A stretch of DNA of 64,000 bases from CALSMU01 sp965230225 (GCA_965230225.1 CBDDKM010000002.1:558001-622000); one strand, 5' to 3'; shown: positions 26,458-35,464, numbered from the stretch's first letter. Numbers and translations: made by a program. The notes: generated by a model not told the origin, from the sequence alone.

Positions 26458-28455
26458 ATGAATAAACTCGCAAACGAATCCAGCCCCTATTTGCTGCAAC
26501 ATAAAAACAACCCTGTAGAATGGTTTCCGTGGGGGGAAGAAGCTTTTAAGAAAGCCAAAGAAGAAAACAAACTGGTACTGGTAAGTGTTGGGTACTCTGC
26601 CTGCCATTGGTGCCATGTTATGGAGCACGAGTGCTTCGAAGACGAAGAAGTGGCAGCTCTTATGAACGAGCACTTTGTAAACATTAAGGTAGACCGTGAG
26701 GAGCGCCCGGATGTGGATCAGGTATACATGGAGGCAGTACAGCTCATTACCCAACGAGGTGGTTGGCCTCTAAACTGTTTCACCTTGCCTAATGGGCAGC
26801 CATTTTACGGAGGAACCTACTTTCCTAAACCAGGATGGATGGATGTGCTAAACAAGCTTGTTTCGTTGTACAAAAACGATCCGGATAAAATTAAAGATTA
26901 CGCATCTAACCTAACGGACAGAATACAAGAAGGAGTACACATTTACCAGAGTAAACCTGATCAGGAATTTACCACCCAACTGTTGGACGACATGACCAAC
27001 AACTGGAAAAAGTATTTTGACCGATACCGTGGGGGGATGCAAAGAGCACCTAAGTTTCCGCTACCGGCCAATTACTCCTTTTTGCTTAATCAGGCATTGT
27101 TGAGTGGCGATGAGGACTTGAAGGATTACGTGCAATTTACCCTACAAAAAATTGCTCGCGGTGGTATTTACGATCATATTGGAGGTGGATTTGCCCGTTA
27201 CTCGGTAGACGAATTTTGGAAAGTACCCCACTTCGAAAAAATGCTGTACGACAACGGTCAACTCATCGAACTATACTCCAAAGCTTACAGCATATATGGC
27301 GATGATGAGTTTAAAACAGTGGTAGAAGAAACCATTTCGTTTTGCTGCAATGAGTTATTGGACCCATCTCATGGTTTTTACTGTGCGCTGGATGCCGATA
27401 GTGAAGGGGTAGAGGGTAAGTTTTACGTTTGGACCAAAGAAGAACTACAAACCATTTTAGGAGATAACTATAACTGGTTTGAGGAGCTGTTTAGCATTAA
27501 CGAACACGGGTTTTGGGAAGGAAATTACATTCCTCTTAAAACTGGTTCGGACGAGGAATTTGCGCAGAAACATGGACTAACCACCGAAGAGCTAAAAGCG
27601 AAGGTATATGCAGCAAAACAACTGTTACTCACCATCAGAAATGAGAGAATAAGACCGGGACTGGACAACAAGATTCTGTTGAGCTGGAACGCTCTAATGA
27701 TTTCCGGTTTGGCAACTGCATATAAGCACTTTGGCAACAAAGAGTGGTTAACTCAAGCTGAGCAAACCACCCAATATTTACTAAGAAAACATTTAAGCCC
27801 TGAGGGAACTTTATACAGAACCTTTAGAAATGGAGAGCCTATTGAAGGGTTCCTGGATGATTATGCATTGTTCATTAAAGCCTTGATGGATTTGTATAGC
27901 GTAAACGGAAATGAGCAATTGATGGACCAAGCCAAGCAGCTAACCGATATGGCCATCGATTTGTTTTACGAACCTCAGATTAAAAGCTTTTACTACACCT
28001 CTATTCGAAACACGGAGGTGGTGGTTAGGCAAACCGAAATGTACGACAATGTTATTCCGGCTTCTAACTCGGTAATGGCCAATAATCTGTTGGACCTATA
28101 CTACATTTACCACAATCAGTTTTACCATAAAATTGCTGTTGGTCAGTTACAATGTGTAAGTCAATACCTGGTACCTAACGGATCTAACTACTCCAACTGG
28201 GGTGTATTGATGCAAAAAATGGTGTATCCACACCGCGAGGTGGTTATCTCTGGTAAGGGAGCTATGGAAGCCGCTGAAGAGCTTTCTAAAGATTTCAGGC
28301 CTAACACCTTGCTACTGGCATCAACAATGAATAGTGGACTACCTGTTTTTAATGGAAGGCAGGAAAATGAAGAATGCACTATTTTTGTATGCGAAAACCA
28401 ATCTTGCAAGCTTCCGGTACAACAATTGGAAGAGGCCAGAGGTTTGTTAGCATAA
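26458..28455 (+). CDS. YyaL/SSP411-like thioredoxin-domain protein (DUF255)
   Basis: 665 residues. The N-terminal DUF255 thioredoxin fold contains SACHWCHVMEHECFEDEEV and VDREERPDVDQVYM, and GGWPLNCFTLPNGQPFYGGTYF follows. The rest is an (alpha/alpha)6 barrel like N-acylglucosamine 2-epimerases (EKMLYDNGQLIELYSKAYS, RPGLDNKILLSWNALMISGLATAY). Biochemical roles of the family are poorly defined; the CHWC pair could be redox-active. It is coupled to the WYL gene (3 bases) and to the following gene (1 base). Confidence 0.92.
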   Translation: MNKLANESSPYLLQHKNNPVEWFPWGEEAFKKAKEENKLVLVSVGYSACHWCHVMEHECFEDEEVAALMNEHFVNIKVDREERPDVDQVYMEAVQLITQRGGWPLNCFTLPNGQPFYGGTYFPKPGWMDVLNKLVSLYKNDPDKIKDYASNLTDRIQEGVHIYQSKPDQEFTTQLLDDMTNNWKKYFDRYRGGMQRAPKFPLPANYSFLLNQALLSGDEDLKDYVQFTLQKIARGGIYDHIGGGFARYSVDEFWKVPHFEKMLYDNGQLIELYSKAYSIYGDDEFKTVVEETISFCCNELLDPSHGFYCALDADSEGVEGKFYVWTKEELQTILGDNYNWFEELFSINEHGFWEGNYIPLKTGSDEEFAQKHGLTTEELKAKVYAAKQLLLTIRNERIRPGLDNKILLSWNALMISGLATAYKHFGNKEWLTQAEQTTQYLLRKHLSPEGTLYRTFRNGEPIEGFLDDYALFIKALMDLYSVNGNEQLMDQAKQLTDMAIDLFYEPQIKSFYYTSIRNTEVVVRQTEMYDNVIPASNSVMANNLLDLYYIYHNQFYHKIAVGQLQCVSQYLVPNGSNYSNWGVLMQKMVYPHREVVISGKGAMEAAEELSKDFRPNTLLLASTMNSGLPVFNGRQENEECTIFVCENQSCKLPVQQLEEARGLLA

Positions 28456-28456
28456 C

Positions 28457-29347
28457 ATGAGGCTATTATTTTTATTCATATTGATCCCTTTTTTGGGAAG
28501 TGCGCAACTCATCGACAATAGAGGGTGTAACGCCTTTACGGACGATCCGTTTTTTTACAACGACTTTATTCGTTCTAACAAGGTAAAGAGCATTACAGGG
28601 CACATTTCTACCAAAAACGACCTGCAGGTAATTAAAAAGAGTGATCTGGTTACCCGCTACGAGTTTGATACTACGGGAAAGCTTACCAACCAGTTTGGGT
28701 CGTTCAATTTAATGGGTAAAAAGGACACCACATTTGTATCTTACATTTACGATACAGCTAACCACATTCTTACCAAAAGAACCAACGATAGCTACGGGTT
28801 TTTCTCTTACAACTACGTATACGATACAGCCGGAAATGTACTTTCGAGAACATACTGCAGAGACGAAAACAAAGGCTCGGATCGATACCACTTTAAGTTG
28901 GCCAGGCAATACACCATTGTAAAGGAATCTTACACCTACTCTTCTTCCGACTCGGTAATCGAAAAGCAAGTGTTTAACAACCATGGGCGGGTGTACCAAA
29001 AAGAAAAGTATTTCTACAACCAACACGATTTATTGAGCAAGGTGGTGAAAAAACTCATTATGAACCACAAGCGCTCGGAAGTTACTTACGCTTACAATGA
29101 TATGGGGCTAGTGGCCGAAAAAAGAACTCAAAAAGACATGTCGAAAGAGGATTTTAACAAAATCGCTTATTCTTACGATGAATTTGGAAATCTGGAGTTC
29201 ATAGATGAATACAAAAACGGCAAGAAACACACTCATAAAGAGGTACTTTACGACAAGTCCACTTATTTAATGAAGGCATTATTAGTTCAGGATGTAGCCA
29301 CCAATCACATCACTATTTTGAAATTCTCGTACGAGTTTTTTGAGTAA
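28457..29347 (+). CDS. YD-repeat-like secreted protein of unknown function
   Basis: 296 residues with a signal peptide (1-17, ending LGSAQ). Beta-strand repeats follow with the RHS/YD-like wording YEFDTTGKLTNQ, YVYDTAGNVLSRTY, YAYNDMGLVAEKRTQ and YSYDEFGNLEFIDEYKNGKK. It is far shorter than an RHS toxin, and no C-terminal toxin domain or T9SS tail is visible. Many Bacteroidota encode such short surface YD proteins without known function. It shares the transcript with the YyaL-like gene. Confidence 0.75.
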   Translation: MRLLFLFILIPFLGSAQLIDNRGCNAFTDDPFFYNDFIRSNKVKSITGHISTKNDLQVIKKSDLVTRYEFDTTGKLTNQFGSFNLMGKKDTTFVSYIYDTANHILTKRTNDSYGFFSYNYVYDTAGNVLSRTYCRDENKGSDRYHFKLARQYTIVKESYTYSSSDSVIEKQVFNNHGRVYQKEKYFYNQHDLLSKVVKKLIMNHKRSEVTYAYNDMGLVAEKRTQKDMSKEDFNKIAYSYDEFGNLEFIDEYKNGKKHTHKEVLYDKSTYLMKALLVQDVATNHITILKFSYEFFE

Positions 29348-29372
29348 AAGCCGGATAAAAACCCCATCTTCC

Positions 29373-29402
29373 TTGGTTGTTTCAGAAATGTTTATACATT
29401 TG
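29373..29402 (+). promoter_or_regulatory. Consensus promoter of the small His-rich lipoprotein gene
   Basis: TTG (29373-29375), a 19-base spacer and TACATTTG (29395-29402) fit the Bacteroidota consensus. The start codon is 32 bases after the -7 box, so the gene has its own strong transcription. Confidence 0.75.
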
Positions 29403-29434
29403 TTATCGAAGTATAACCATTAAACAATATTAAA

Positions 29435-29593
29435 ATGAAAAAGTTTTTTATGTTTTTAGCTGTTCTTGGTTTCTTCTCTATGTCTACAATTTCTTGTGGA
29501 GGTGAAGAGAAAGCAGAAGATGCTACAGAAGAGACTACAGATGCTGAAGGTGATCACGATCACGCTGAGGGTGAAGAAGAGCACGCTCACTAA
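29435..29593 (+). CDS. Small acidic, His-rich lipoprotein
   Basis: 52 residues: a signal peptide ending TISCGG (lipidated Cys21) and then a mature tail of only 32 residues made of Glu, Asp, Thr, Ala and His (HDHAEGEEEHAH at the end). The gene has a consensus promoter 32 bases upstream of its start and a good terminator 22 bases downstream, which argues that it is real despite its length. The His/acid tail could bind metal ions. It is not a member of any family that I recognise. Confidence 0.8.
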   Translation: MKKFFMFLAVLGFFSMSTISCGGEEKAEDATEETTDAEGDHDHAEGEEEHAH

Positions 29594-29614
29594 GAATCTG
29601 TTATCAGAAAACTT

Positions 29615-29645
29615 AAAAAGCTTGAATTGGATTCAGGCTTTTTTT
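29615..29645 (+). terminator. Rho-independent terminator
   Basis: AAAAAGCTTGAAT pairs with ATTCAGGCTTTTT with one T-G pair around a TGG loop, ending in seven T. It closes the small lipoprotein transcript before the convergent kinase gene at 29663. Confidence 0.8.
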
Positions 29646-29662
29646 GTGCCTTGTTGTTTCGT

Positions 29663-30526
29663 TTAAAACCTGCTTACAATACTTCTTACCTGAGTTAAAT
29701 ACCCTCTACCAAACAAGTTTACATGTACCAATAGCGGATAGAGATTACAGATCTCTACCCGGCTTTTCCATCCATTTTCTAGCGGATATATTTCGTGGTA
29801 GTCTTCGTACATGGCCTCTCCAAACCCTCCAAAAAGTTTAGTCATGGCCAGGTCCATTTCTCTATGTCCATAATATACCGCGGGGTCAATGAGAACAGGA
29901 TTTCCTTTTTGATCCACCATGTAATTGCCATTCCATAAATCTCCGTGCAAGAGCGTAGCCGGTTCTTCCGGAAAAATCTCTCCAAGCCGCTGAAACAAAC
30001 GCTCAAAATACTCGTCCGTTTTGGATGAAACATAACCCTGATCGTAAGCCAACTTAAGCTGTGGACGCAAGCGTTCGTGCTCGAAAAACTCAGCCCAGGT
30101 GGTTCGCTGTCCGTTTTGTTGATGCAAGGAGCCAATGTAATTGGAATGGGACAATCCAAACTGATCACTGGTTTGCCAGTGCAAATGAGCCAACCGATGC
30201 CCAAAATCGCTCCAGAAGTGCTGTTTTGGGTCTCCGGGGTAGATGTATTCCATGAGCAAAAAAGAAAGGTCGTTATAACTTCCTTTTCCGTACACCTCAG
30301 GCACTCTAAAACTACTGCTTTGGCGCAGTTGATCCAACCCTTTTTCTTCTGCCTCAAACATGCCCGGAAACTTGCTTTCGCTGTTTACTTTAATGCAAAA
30401 GTTACCCTGTTTGGTTCTGATCCGATAAACATCGTTTATATCTCCACCTATGAGACGCTTGGTATCGATTACCTCCACAGAGGTACCCACCAGACGTTCT
30501 AGCTCGGGTATAAACTGATTGATCAT
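29663..30526 (-). CDS. Fructosamine kinase family protein
   Basis: 287 residues with the aminoglycoside/fructosamine kinase fold. The catalytic loop is LLHGDLWNGNYM (Asp base, Asn), and the metal-binding motif is VLIDPAVYYGHREMDLAM. The N-terminal part has GGDINDVYRIRT in place of a classic P-loop. These cytoplasmic enzymes phosphorylate sugar-derived Amadori products, releasing damaged amines from proteins. The gene is monocistronic by spacing. Confidence 0.93.
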   Translation of the reverse strand: MINQFIPELERLVGTSVEVIDTKRLIGGDINDVYRIRTKQGNFCIKVNSESKFPGMFEAEEKGLDQLRQSSSFRVPEVYGKGSYNDLSFLLMEYIYPGDPKQHFWSDFGHRLAHLHWQTSDQFGLSHSNYIGSLHQQNGQRTTWAEFFEHERLRPQLKLAYDQGYVSSKTDEYFERLFQRLGEIFPEEPATLLHGDLWNGNYMVDQKGNPVLIDPAVYYGHREMDLAMTKLFGGFGEAMYEDYHEIYPLENGWKSRVEICNLYPLLVHVNLFGRGYLTQVRSIVSRF

Positions 30527-30580
30527 GCTTAAAATTAACCATTTAAAAAGAACGGCAGAAGTTTTCCCTTTACAGAAACA

Positions 30581-31582
30581 TTAAATGTGATCAGACTCTG
30601 ATCTGGATTCGGGTTTAGGGTTCTTTGACTTTTTCTTAAAGAAACCTCCACGTGAGAATCGTTGCAGGTTATACCTGGCTTTATCTCTACCGTACGAATC
30701 CTTATACTGAATATCGTACCCCAGGGTTATTTCGTGCGAACCAGACTGTACCGACCTCAATACAGAAATGCCAAAATCGTAAGAATAATACAGGTATAAA
30801 CCACCAAATGGGTTGGCACCTATGGTTCCGTAAATTGCGTCCTGATGACGATATCCTGCCCCTAAAAAGAAGGTAGCCTGATAATCGTACAAAGTATTTA
30901 CCTCCCACCAATTGGGCAACCCTTTCACAGTAACTACTTTGGTTGAGAAAGAAAGTACATCTCCTGTTCCTACTGGTAGGTTTATTCCTCCCATTCCTAC
31001 TAAATGCAAGGCTGGCAATAGTGTTGCTCCCTGATACAAATCGAAGTTTTTAGACAACAAATTCAACCCCGAAAAACCGAGGTAGAAATACTCGTCAAAC
31101 AAATACACTCCGGCATCGGCATTGGGAGTCCAAACGGTTTGACGCGAAGTAAGGTCTATGAGGTTATCTTGCTGATTGTCTAGTATAATTCTTTCGTGGA
31201 GGGTTCGGTACTGTTGCATTTTACCTGCTAACCCAAACGATAACATGGTGTAATCTCCCAAAGGTACATGGTAGGCATAATCCAATCGAGCACCGGATTT
31301 ACCGAGTATACCCAACCGATCGTTGTACAAATAACCTCCTATGGCCGAGTTGGAATTGGCAATGGAAGAGTGTGCCGAAAGCAATTGTGTATTGGGTGCA
31401 TACTCAAACCCCGACCATTGGGTGCGCTGTAATAGCCTTACTTGCACATAAGGCAATGAACCGGACACGGCAGGATTATACACCATGTTGTTTTCTCCTA
31501 CGGTAGAAAGTACTGGCACTTGCTGTCCATAACCCCAAAGGCTACACAACACAAAAATCGATATGTACCATTGCCTCATCAT
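30581..31582 (-). CDS. PorP/SprF-family type IX secretion membrane protein
   Basis: 333 residues. The signal peptide (1-19) ends LWGYGQQ and is followed by beta-barrel-like repeats. PorP/SprF signatures are NPAVSGSLPYVQVRLLQRTQWSGFEYAPNT (positions about 37-66), YNDRLGILGKSGARLDYAYH and GAGYRHQDAIYGTIGANP. These proteins sit in the outer membrane and hold particular T9SS type B substrates at the cell surface. The gene overlaps the stop of the preceding type B substrate gene by 4 bases, so the two are a matched pair. The tail is basic (GGFFKKKSKNPKPES). Confidence 0.93.
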   Translation of the reverse strand: MMRQWYISIFVLCSLWGYGQQVPVLSTVGENNMVYNPAVSGSLPYVQVRLLQRTQWSGFEYAPNTQLLSAHSSIANSNSAIGGYLYNDRLGILGKSGARLDYAYHVPLGDYTMLSFGLAGKMQQYRTLHERIILDNQQDNLIDLTSRQTVWTPNADAGVYLFDEYFYLGFSGLNLLSKNFDLYQGATLLPALHLVGMGGINLPVGTGDVLSFSTKVVTVKGLPNWWEVNTLYDYQATFFLGAGYRHQDAIYGTIGANPFGGLYLYYSYDFGISVLRSVQSGSHEITLGYDIQYKDSYGRDKARYNLQRFSRGGFFKKKSKNPKPESRSESDHI

Positions 31583-33807
31583 TGTTGCCTTACTATGGTT
31601 ATGGTTCCCTTTTGGAGGGTTCCTCCGTTATTAAAATCAATAACGTAATAATAGGTGGTAGCAGGTAAGCCATCTCCGTTCCAGTCGTTATTGTAATTGG
31701 TGGCTTCGTATACGGTACGTCCACTACGATCCAGTATAGTTACTTTGTTGCCAGGGTAACTGTATATGTTGCCAATGTTCCACACATCGTTGGCTCCATC
31801 TCCGTTAGGAGTAATGGTGTTGGGCACCTGCTCATTGTTGGCACAACCAATTACTTCCACCTCATCGTCGTGGAAACAGCCCTGAGTATTTTCGATGGTA
31901 ATTTGGTAGGTATCGGGTTCGTAAACGGTAATGATCTGGGTATTCTCTCCGGTGGACCAACCATAAGAATTTGCGGGTCCAGCATCCAGTTCTACGCCTT
32001 CGTAACTACAAATTTCTACTGGACCACTAAAAGGGCTGATGTAGGCATCTACAGTAACGTTTACCGTATCGGTAGTAGTACATTGTCCACTTCCGGCCAC
32101 TACCCAATAGGTACCAGTTTGCGAAATGGTAATTTCCTGTGTGGTTTCTCCCGTGCTCCAATTGTACTGGTTAGATCCTGCTCCGGCATCCAAATCCAAT
32201 GTTCCACCATCGCAAAGGGTTCTATCTGGACCAAGGTTTACAGTAATTACAGGTACTACCTCTACATGGATGGTATCGTAAAAAATGCACATACCATCGT
32301 CGGTTCCCACCCAGTAATCTCCAGTGGTGGAAACGGTAATTTGTTGGCTGGTAGCTCCTGTGCTCCACTCGTAAGTTCCTGTCATGGTTGCGGTAAGGGT
32401 TAAGGTCTCTCCCTCACAAATAATAGTATCTGCGCCCAAATCTTCTTGAGGATTACTGTAACAGGCTTTATTGGCTATTCTACTGCCATCTAAAGCAGCA
32501 TCGTAGGCCACAATACCATCGGCACCTGGTGTGGCTCCCTGAGCCAGTCCTGCGCATGGGGCATAATCCGTATTGGAAACAATTCCGTTTTGTCCTCCGG
32601 TTACATCGGTGGTAAAATTACCCGGAAAGGCCGATTGGCTCAACCAAATTAACCCTCCGGAACCTCCTCCCCCCGGACCAAAACAACGGTTTCCGTTGGC
32701 CAGTATTTGAGAGTCTCCGTCACCATCTCCACCATCTCCTCCGGTGGCATAGGCAGTAAGTGGGCTACTGTAGTTCTGTACTTCTAAAAATATCGTTCCT
32801 CCGGCACCACCGCCCGATGCTCCATCTCCAATTCCGTTACAACCATCAGTACCATTGTTTAGTATTTGGTGGTTATTTCCCTCTACCGTTCCGGCCTGGA
32901 TCATTACTATTCCACCACCGTCTCCAGCAAAGTATAGTGCGGGTGTTCCATTGTTACTGTGTCCGGCTCCTCCTCCACCTCCCATAAAGATTCGTTGAGC
33001 GGTATAGTCCAGTGCTTTTCCTCCTCTACCGGGGTGGTATCCTTTACATAAGTATTGTCCGGGATCGTCGTTGTCTCCTCCATTACCTCCGGGAGTTACA
33101 TTGGCTCCTCCAGCCCCACCGGAGTTATGGTCGTTTCCTCCTCCTCCACCGTTGGCCAGAGCACCTTTACCCAGGTTATGGGTGGTATAAGGGGCTATTC
33201 CCTCTCCTTTCATTCCTCCCAGCATGGTGGAGGTTTCGTACTCGTACTGGTCGTAATCGGTTAAGAAATTACACATGTTAGTGGCCAGTATAAACTCACC
33301 TCCCCTAAACCCTCTTCCGTTTAGGTCAATATCTGCATTAAAACTCAGGGTTCCATCCACTTTAAAAATGAGCACTCCTCCTGCACTACCATCCCAAGTT
33401 TGGGCCGTAAGCGTTCCGTTAATGTTGGCATTGGTATAATAGGGTATGGATACCAACTGTACTGATCCTCCAGCGGAGAAATCGTACTTTAATTTCTTCT
33501 TGAGCACCACATCGTTTCCGATTACCTCGCAAATCTCTACCTCTTCAAAATTCCCTGCTCCACCATAGTCAGTTACATCTCCATAATCGTCCGAAACGGA
33601 AAGGTCGATGGTAGCGCCTTTCATTTGAATGAGCAACAGAGTGTCTCCCTCGGTAATTCCTGAGGTAGTATTAAGAGTTAAGCGAGTAGAGGGTACATTG
33701 ATGGCACTTACGGAGTAGTAGTTATTAATTACACCGGAAATATTGGTTTGCGCCATACCGGCCAAAGCCAGCAAAGTAGCTAATATGAAACTGAGGATGT
33801 AGTTCAC
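31579..33807 (-). CDS. T9SS type B (gliding-motility C-terminal domain) surface protein
   Basis: 742 residues with a signal peptide (1-19). A glycine-rich N-terminal half (about 180-420, runs such as GGGGGAGHSN and GDGGDGDGDS) suggests a repeat-rich surface sheath or adhesin. Three Ig-like repeats follow (about 455-650), each with EWSTGATSQQITV-like wording (YEWSTGATSQQ, YNWSTGETTQE, YGWSTGENTQ). The end is a type B domain (VPNTITPNGDGANDVW, NNDWNGDGLPATTYYYVID). It is secreted through T9SS and held by the PorP/SprF protein that overlaps its stop. Adhesion or gliding is an inference. Confidence 0.92.
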   Translation of the reverse strand: MNYILSFILATLLALAGMAQTNISGVINNYYSVSAINVPSTRLTLNTTSGITEGDTLLLIQMKGATIDLSVSDDYGDVTDYGGAGNFEEVEICEVIGNDVVLKKKLKYDFSAGGSVQLVSIPYYTNANINGTLTAQTWDGSAGGVLIFKVDGTLSFNADIDLNGRGFRGGEFILATNMCNFLTDYDQYEYETSTMLGGMKGEGIAPYTTHNLGKGALANGGGGGNDHNSGGAGGANVTPGGNGGDNDDPGQYLCKGYHPGRGGKALDYTAQRIFMGGGGGAGHSNNGTPALYFAGDGGGIVMIQAGTVEGNNHQILNNGTDGCNGIGDGASGGGAGGTIFLEVQNYSSPLTAYATGGDGGDGDGDSQILANGNRCFGPGGGGSGGLIWLSQSAFPGNFTTDVTGGQNGIVSNTDYAPCAGLAQGATPGADGIVAYDAALDGSRIANKACYSNPQEDLGADTIICEGETLTLTATMTGTYEWSTGATSQQITVSTTGDYWVGTDDGMCIFYDTIHVEVVPVITVNLGPDRTLCDGGTLDLDAGAGSNQYNWSTGETTQEITISQTGTYWVVAGSGQCTTTDTVNVTVDAYISPFSGPVEICSYEGVELDAGPANSYGWSTGENTQIITVYEPDTYQITIENTQGCFHDDEVEVIGCANNEQVPNTITPNGDGANDVWNIGNIYSYPGNKVTILDRSGRTVYEATNYNNDWNGDGLPATTYYYVIDFNNGGTLQKGTITIVRQQ

Positions 33808-33885
33808 GTTTTAAAAATACGTGAAAGGGCTCTAAGGTTGCTTACAATTTTGTCGAATAGCGGGTAGTTATTGACGAGTTTTTGT

Positions 33886-33893
33886 TAGCTTTG
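33886..33893 (+). promoter_or_regulatory. -7 element of the tRNA-Ala promoter
   Basis: TAGCTTTG lies 9 bases before the tRNA 5' end and matches TAnnTTTG; the first tRNA base is close to the expected start site. A -33 TTG at the standard spacing was not found. Confidence 0.55.
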
Positions 33894-33902
33894 TTGCAAC
33901 GC

Positions 33903-33976
33903 GGGGATGTAGCTCAGCTGGCTAGAGCGCATGACTGGCAGTCATGAGGTCGTGGGTTCGACTCCCATCTTCTCCA
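33903..33976 (+). tRNA. tRNA-Ala (anticodon GGC)
   Basis: All arms fold: acceptor GGGGATG with CTTCTCC (one T-T mismatch), D arm GCTC/GAGC, anticodon arm CATGA-CTGGCAG-TCATG with anticodon GGC, T arm GTGGG-TTCGACT-CCCAT, and discriminator A. CCA is not encoded. It is 74 bases long. The accessory region starts directly after it, a common place for integrated elements, though no copy of its 3' end was found downstream by eye. Confidence 0.95.
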
Positions 33977-33990
33977 CTTTTTGTTTTAAG

Positions 33991-34034
33991 GGGTTATAGC
34001 CTATCTGTTTGATGGGGCTATAGCCCTTTTTTTT
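33991..34034 (+). terminator. Terminator of the tRNA-Ala gene
   Basis: GGGTTATAGCC (33991-34001) pairs with GGCTATAGCCC (34016-34026) with one wobble pair, followed by eight T. It lies 14 bases after the tRNA. Confidence 0.85.
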
Positions 34035-34054
34035 GTTTATTAATTCAATGTGAT

Positions 34055-34558
34055 ATGAAAAAAAAGAATTTCGGAATTATTTTTCTTTTATTGCTTTTCG
34101 GTTGCTACGAAAATTCCGAACCAACCTCCAACAATCATGAGGGTTCAGAAGAAGAAACAGTCGAAGATAATCTTATCCCCTTGGAAAGTAGTACAAATTT
34201 AGATTTGATAGCCCCTATAGAAGGGTATAACTACCTCTATTCGAAAGGTGAAAACTACGTTATCAAAGATTATCTTCCAATATTACCAACTGACCCAGAA
34301 GCAGAAGAATCATACATTGGGGCTGATGGAAGTTTAAAATTACTTCCAGGATCCATAGCAAGAATAATTAGAAAAACAAGGTGGCTAAAGCAACCAGCAT
34401 ACTTAATTGAATTTAAAATTGAATCAACCAATGTAAAAGATACATTATTAGCTGGAATTACAGCAAGAAGGGTACTAGCTAGTGACGTAGAAGAAATATC
34501 GGTAAGACCAGCTACTCGTGAAGAAAGCAATGAATTCCATGGTTTCAATTTCCCTTAA
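34055..34558 (+). CDS. Lipoprotein of unknown function
   Basis: 167 residues. The signal peptide ends in lipobox LFGC (Cys17). An acidic linker (EGSEEETVEDN) precedes a small beta-rich domain with APIEGYNYLYSKGENYVIKD (about 51-70) and GSIARIIRKTRWLKQPAYLIEF. Its wording suggests an SH3-like or OB-like domain, but no family was recognised. It is the first gene after tRNA-Ala, in a region of unusual genes. Confidence 0.65.
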   Translation: MKKKNFGIIFLLLLFGCYENSEPTSNNHEGSEEETVEDNLIPLESSTNLDLIAPIEGYNYLYSKGENYVIKDYLPILPTDPEAEESYIGADGSLKLLPGSIARIIRKTRWLKQPAYLIEFKIESTNVKDTLLAGITARRVLASDVEEISVRPATREESNEFHGFNFP

Positions 34559-34590
34559 ATTACTCGTCATAATAAGAACAAAACAAAAGT

Positions 34591-35133
34591 ATGAATCATA
34601 AAAAGTACGTTCATCGATATGCTGATATTATACTGAATTCAGATTATGAATTGAGAGAGGAATTGGAAGACATATTAAACTCTATTTCATACGAAAGCAT
34701 AAGTGACCTATTTAATTCCAAGAATAAAGAAAAAGCACAACAAGGCAAGAAATTAATGAAAGGAAAGCAGTCTATACTGAACCAAAGGTTTAAAGAAGAG
34801 TTCTTAAAAAAGGGGTGGGAAGAAGAAAAAAATGTATTTGGACCAGATGAAGACAATAACCTTAGAATCGATTTTTGGAAACGAAAAGTTGGAGTTGATA
34901 TAGCATTTAACCATAGGTCATTTATTGGTGGTGATTTATTAAGGTTTCAGGCGGCTGCCGAAGTTGTAAACACCATGAAATTAGGTGTTTATGTTTGTGC
35001 CACAAAAAATTTATTAAATGAAATTTCACCTTTTCCAAGCTCACTAGTGAATTTCGAACGAACTCAATGGTATTTAGAAAAGTTTTATCCTGTACTTACA
35101 GTTCCTATTTATTTAATAGGGCTGGATAAATAA
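34591..35133 (+). CDS. BglII/BstYI-like nuclease-fold protein
   Basis: 180 residues. The central block RIDFWKRKVGVDIAF puts Asp94 nine residues before Asp103, followed by Ala105. This copies the active-site spacing of BglII-type restriction enzymes (Asp84-x8-Glu93-x-Gln95), with Glu replaced by Asp and Gln by Ala. The downstream helix GGDLLRFQAAAEVVNTMKLGVYVCATKN fits the fold as well. No methyltransferase gene is nearby. Either the protein uses a relaxed active site, or it is an inactive or regulatory relative. It converges on the XRE gene. Confidence 0.5.
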   Translation: MNHKKYVHRYADIILNSDYELREELEDILNSISYESISDLFNSKNKEKAQQGKKLMKGKQSILNQRFKEEFLKKGWEEEKNVFGPDEDNNLRIDFWKRKVGVDIAFNHRSFIGGDLLRFQAAAEVVNTMKLGVYVCATKNLLNEISPFPSSLVNFERTQWYLEKFYPVLTVPIYLIGLDK

Positions 35134-35171
35134 TTATGAGGTGTTATACCAAAAAAGTACTCTAACAAATA

Positions 35172-35426
35172 CTATATTTCCACAACCCTCTTCAATGGAA
35201 CCTCCAAAGCAGTAGCCACTTCTAACAAAGAATAAAGTGTAGGATTCACCTTCCCATTCTCTAGCTTTTCAATGGCTTGTCGGTCTTTGTTGCAGGCTCT
35301 AGCAAGGTCAGATTGGCTCCAACCTTTTTGAGAGCGGAGCTCAACGATTCGTTGACCAATTTTTTGTTTTAGTTCTTCTTTAGTCACTAAATCAAATGTC
35401 AGCTTATTGTACGACATTTTTGTCAT
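35172..35426 (-). CDS. XRE-family HTH regulator
   Basis: 84 residues, nearly all one helix-turn-helix domain (IGQRIVELRSQKGWSQSDLARACNKDRQAIEKLENGKVNPTLYSLLEVATAL, about residues 22-74). A second ATG three codons in (35417) is equally likely. It diverges from the SymE-like gene over a 66-base spacer with two identical-design palindromes, one overlapping its own start, so autoregulation and control of the toxin-like gene are expected. A restriction-controller (C) protein role is less likely because the nuclease gene is convergent and the sites are not C-boxes. Confidence 0.85.
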   Translation of the reverse strand: MTKMSYNKLTFDLVTKEELKQKIGQRIVELRSQKGWSQSDLARACNKDRQAIEKLENGKVNPTLYSLLEVATALEVPLKRVVEI

Positions 35427-35441
35427 ACTTTAATTTGACAA
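35420..35441. promoter_or_regulatory. Operator palindrome 1, TTGTCA-N10-TGACAA
   Basis: A perfect 6-bp dyad (TTGTCA at 35420-35425, TGACAA at 35436-35441). It covers the first codon of the XRE gene and the -33 region (TTTG at 35434-35437) of the opposite promoter. Confidence 0.75.
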
Positions 35442-35464
35442 ATCAAATTCATTTGCTATGTTTG
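35434..35464 (+). promoter_or_regulatory. Promoter of the SymE-like gene
   Basis: TTTG (35434-35437), a 19-base spacer and TATGTTTG (35457-35464) give a consensus Bacteroidota promoter. The -33 box lies in operator 1 and the -7 box overlaps operator 2, so bound regulator should block it. Confidence 0.75.

Noticed and set aside
34591..35426. A restriction system with the XRE protein as its controller
   Set aside because: No methyltransferase is present, the two genes converge, and the operators are TTGTCA dyads rather than C-boxes.
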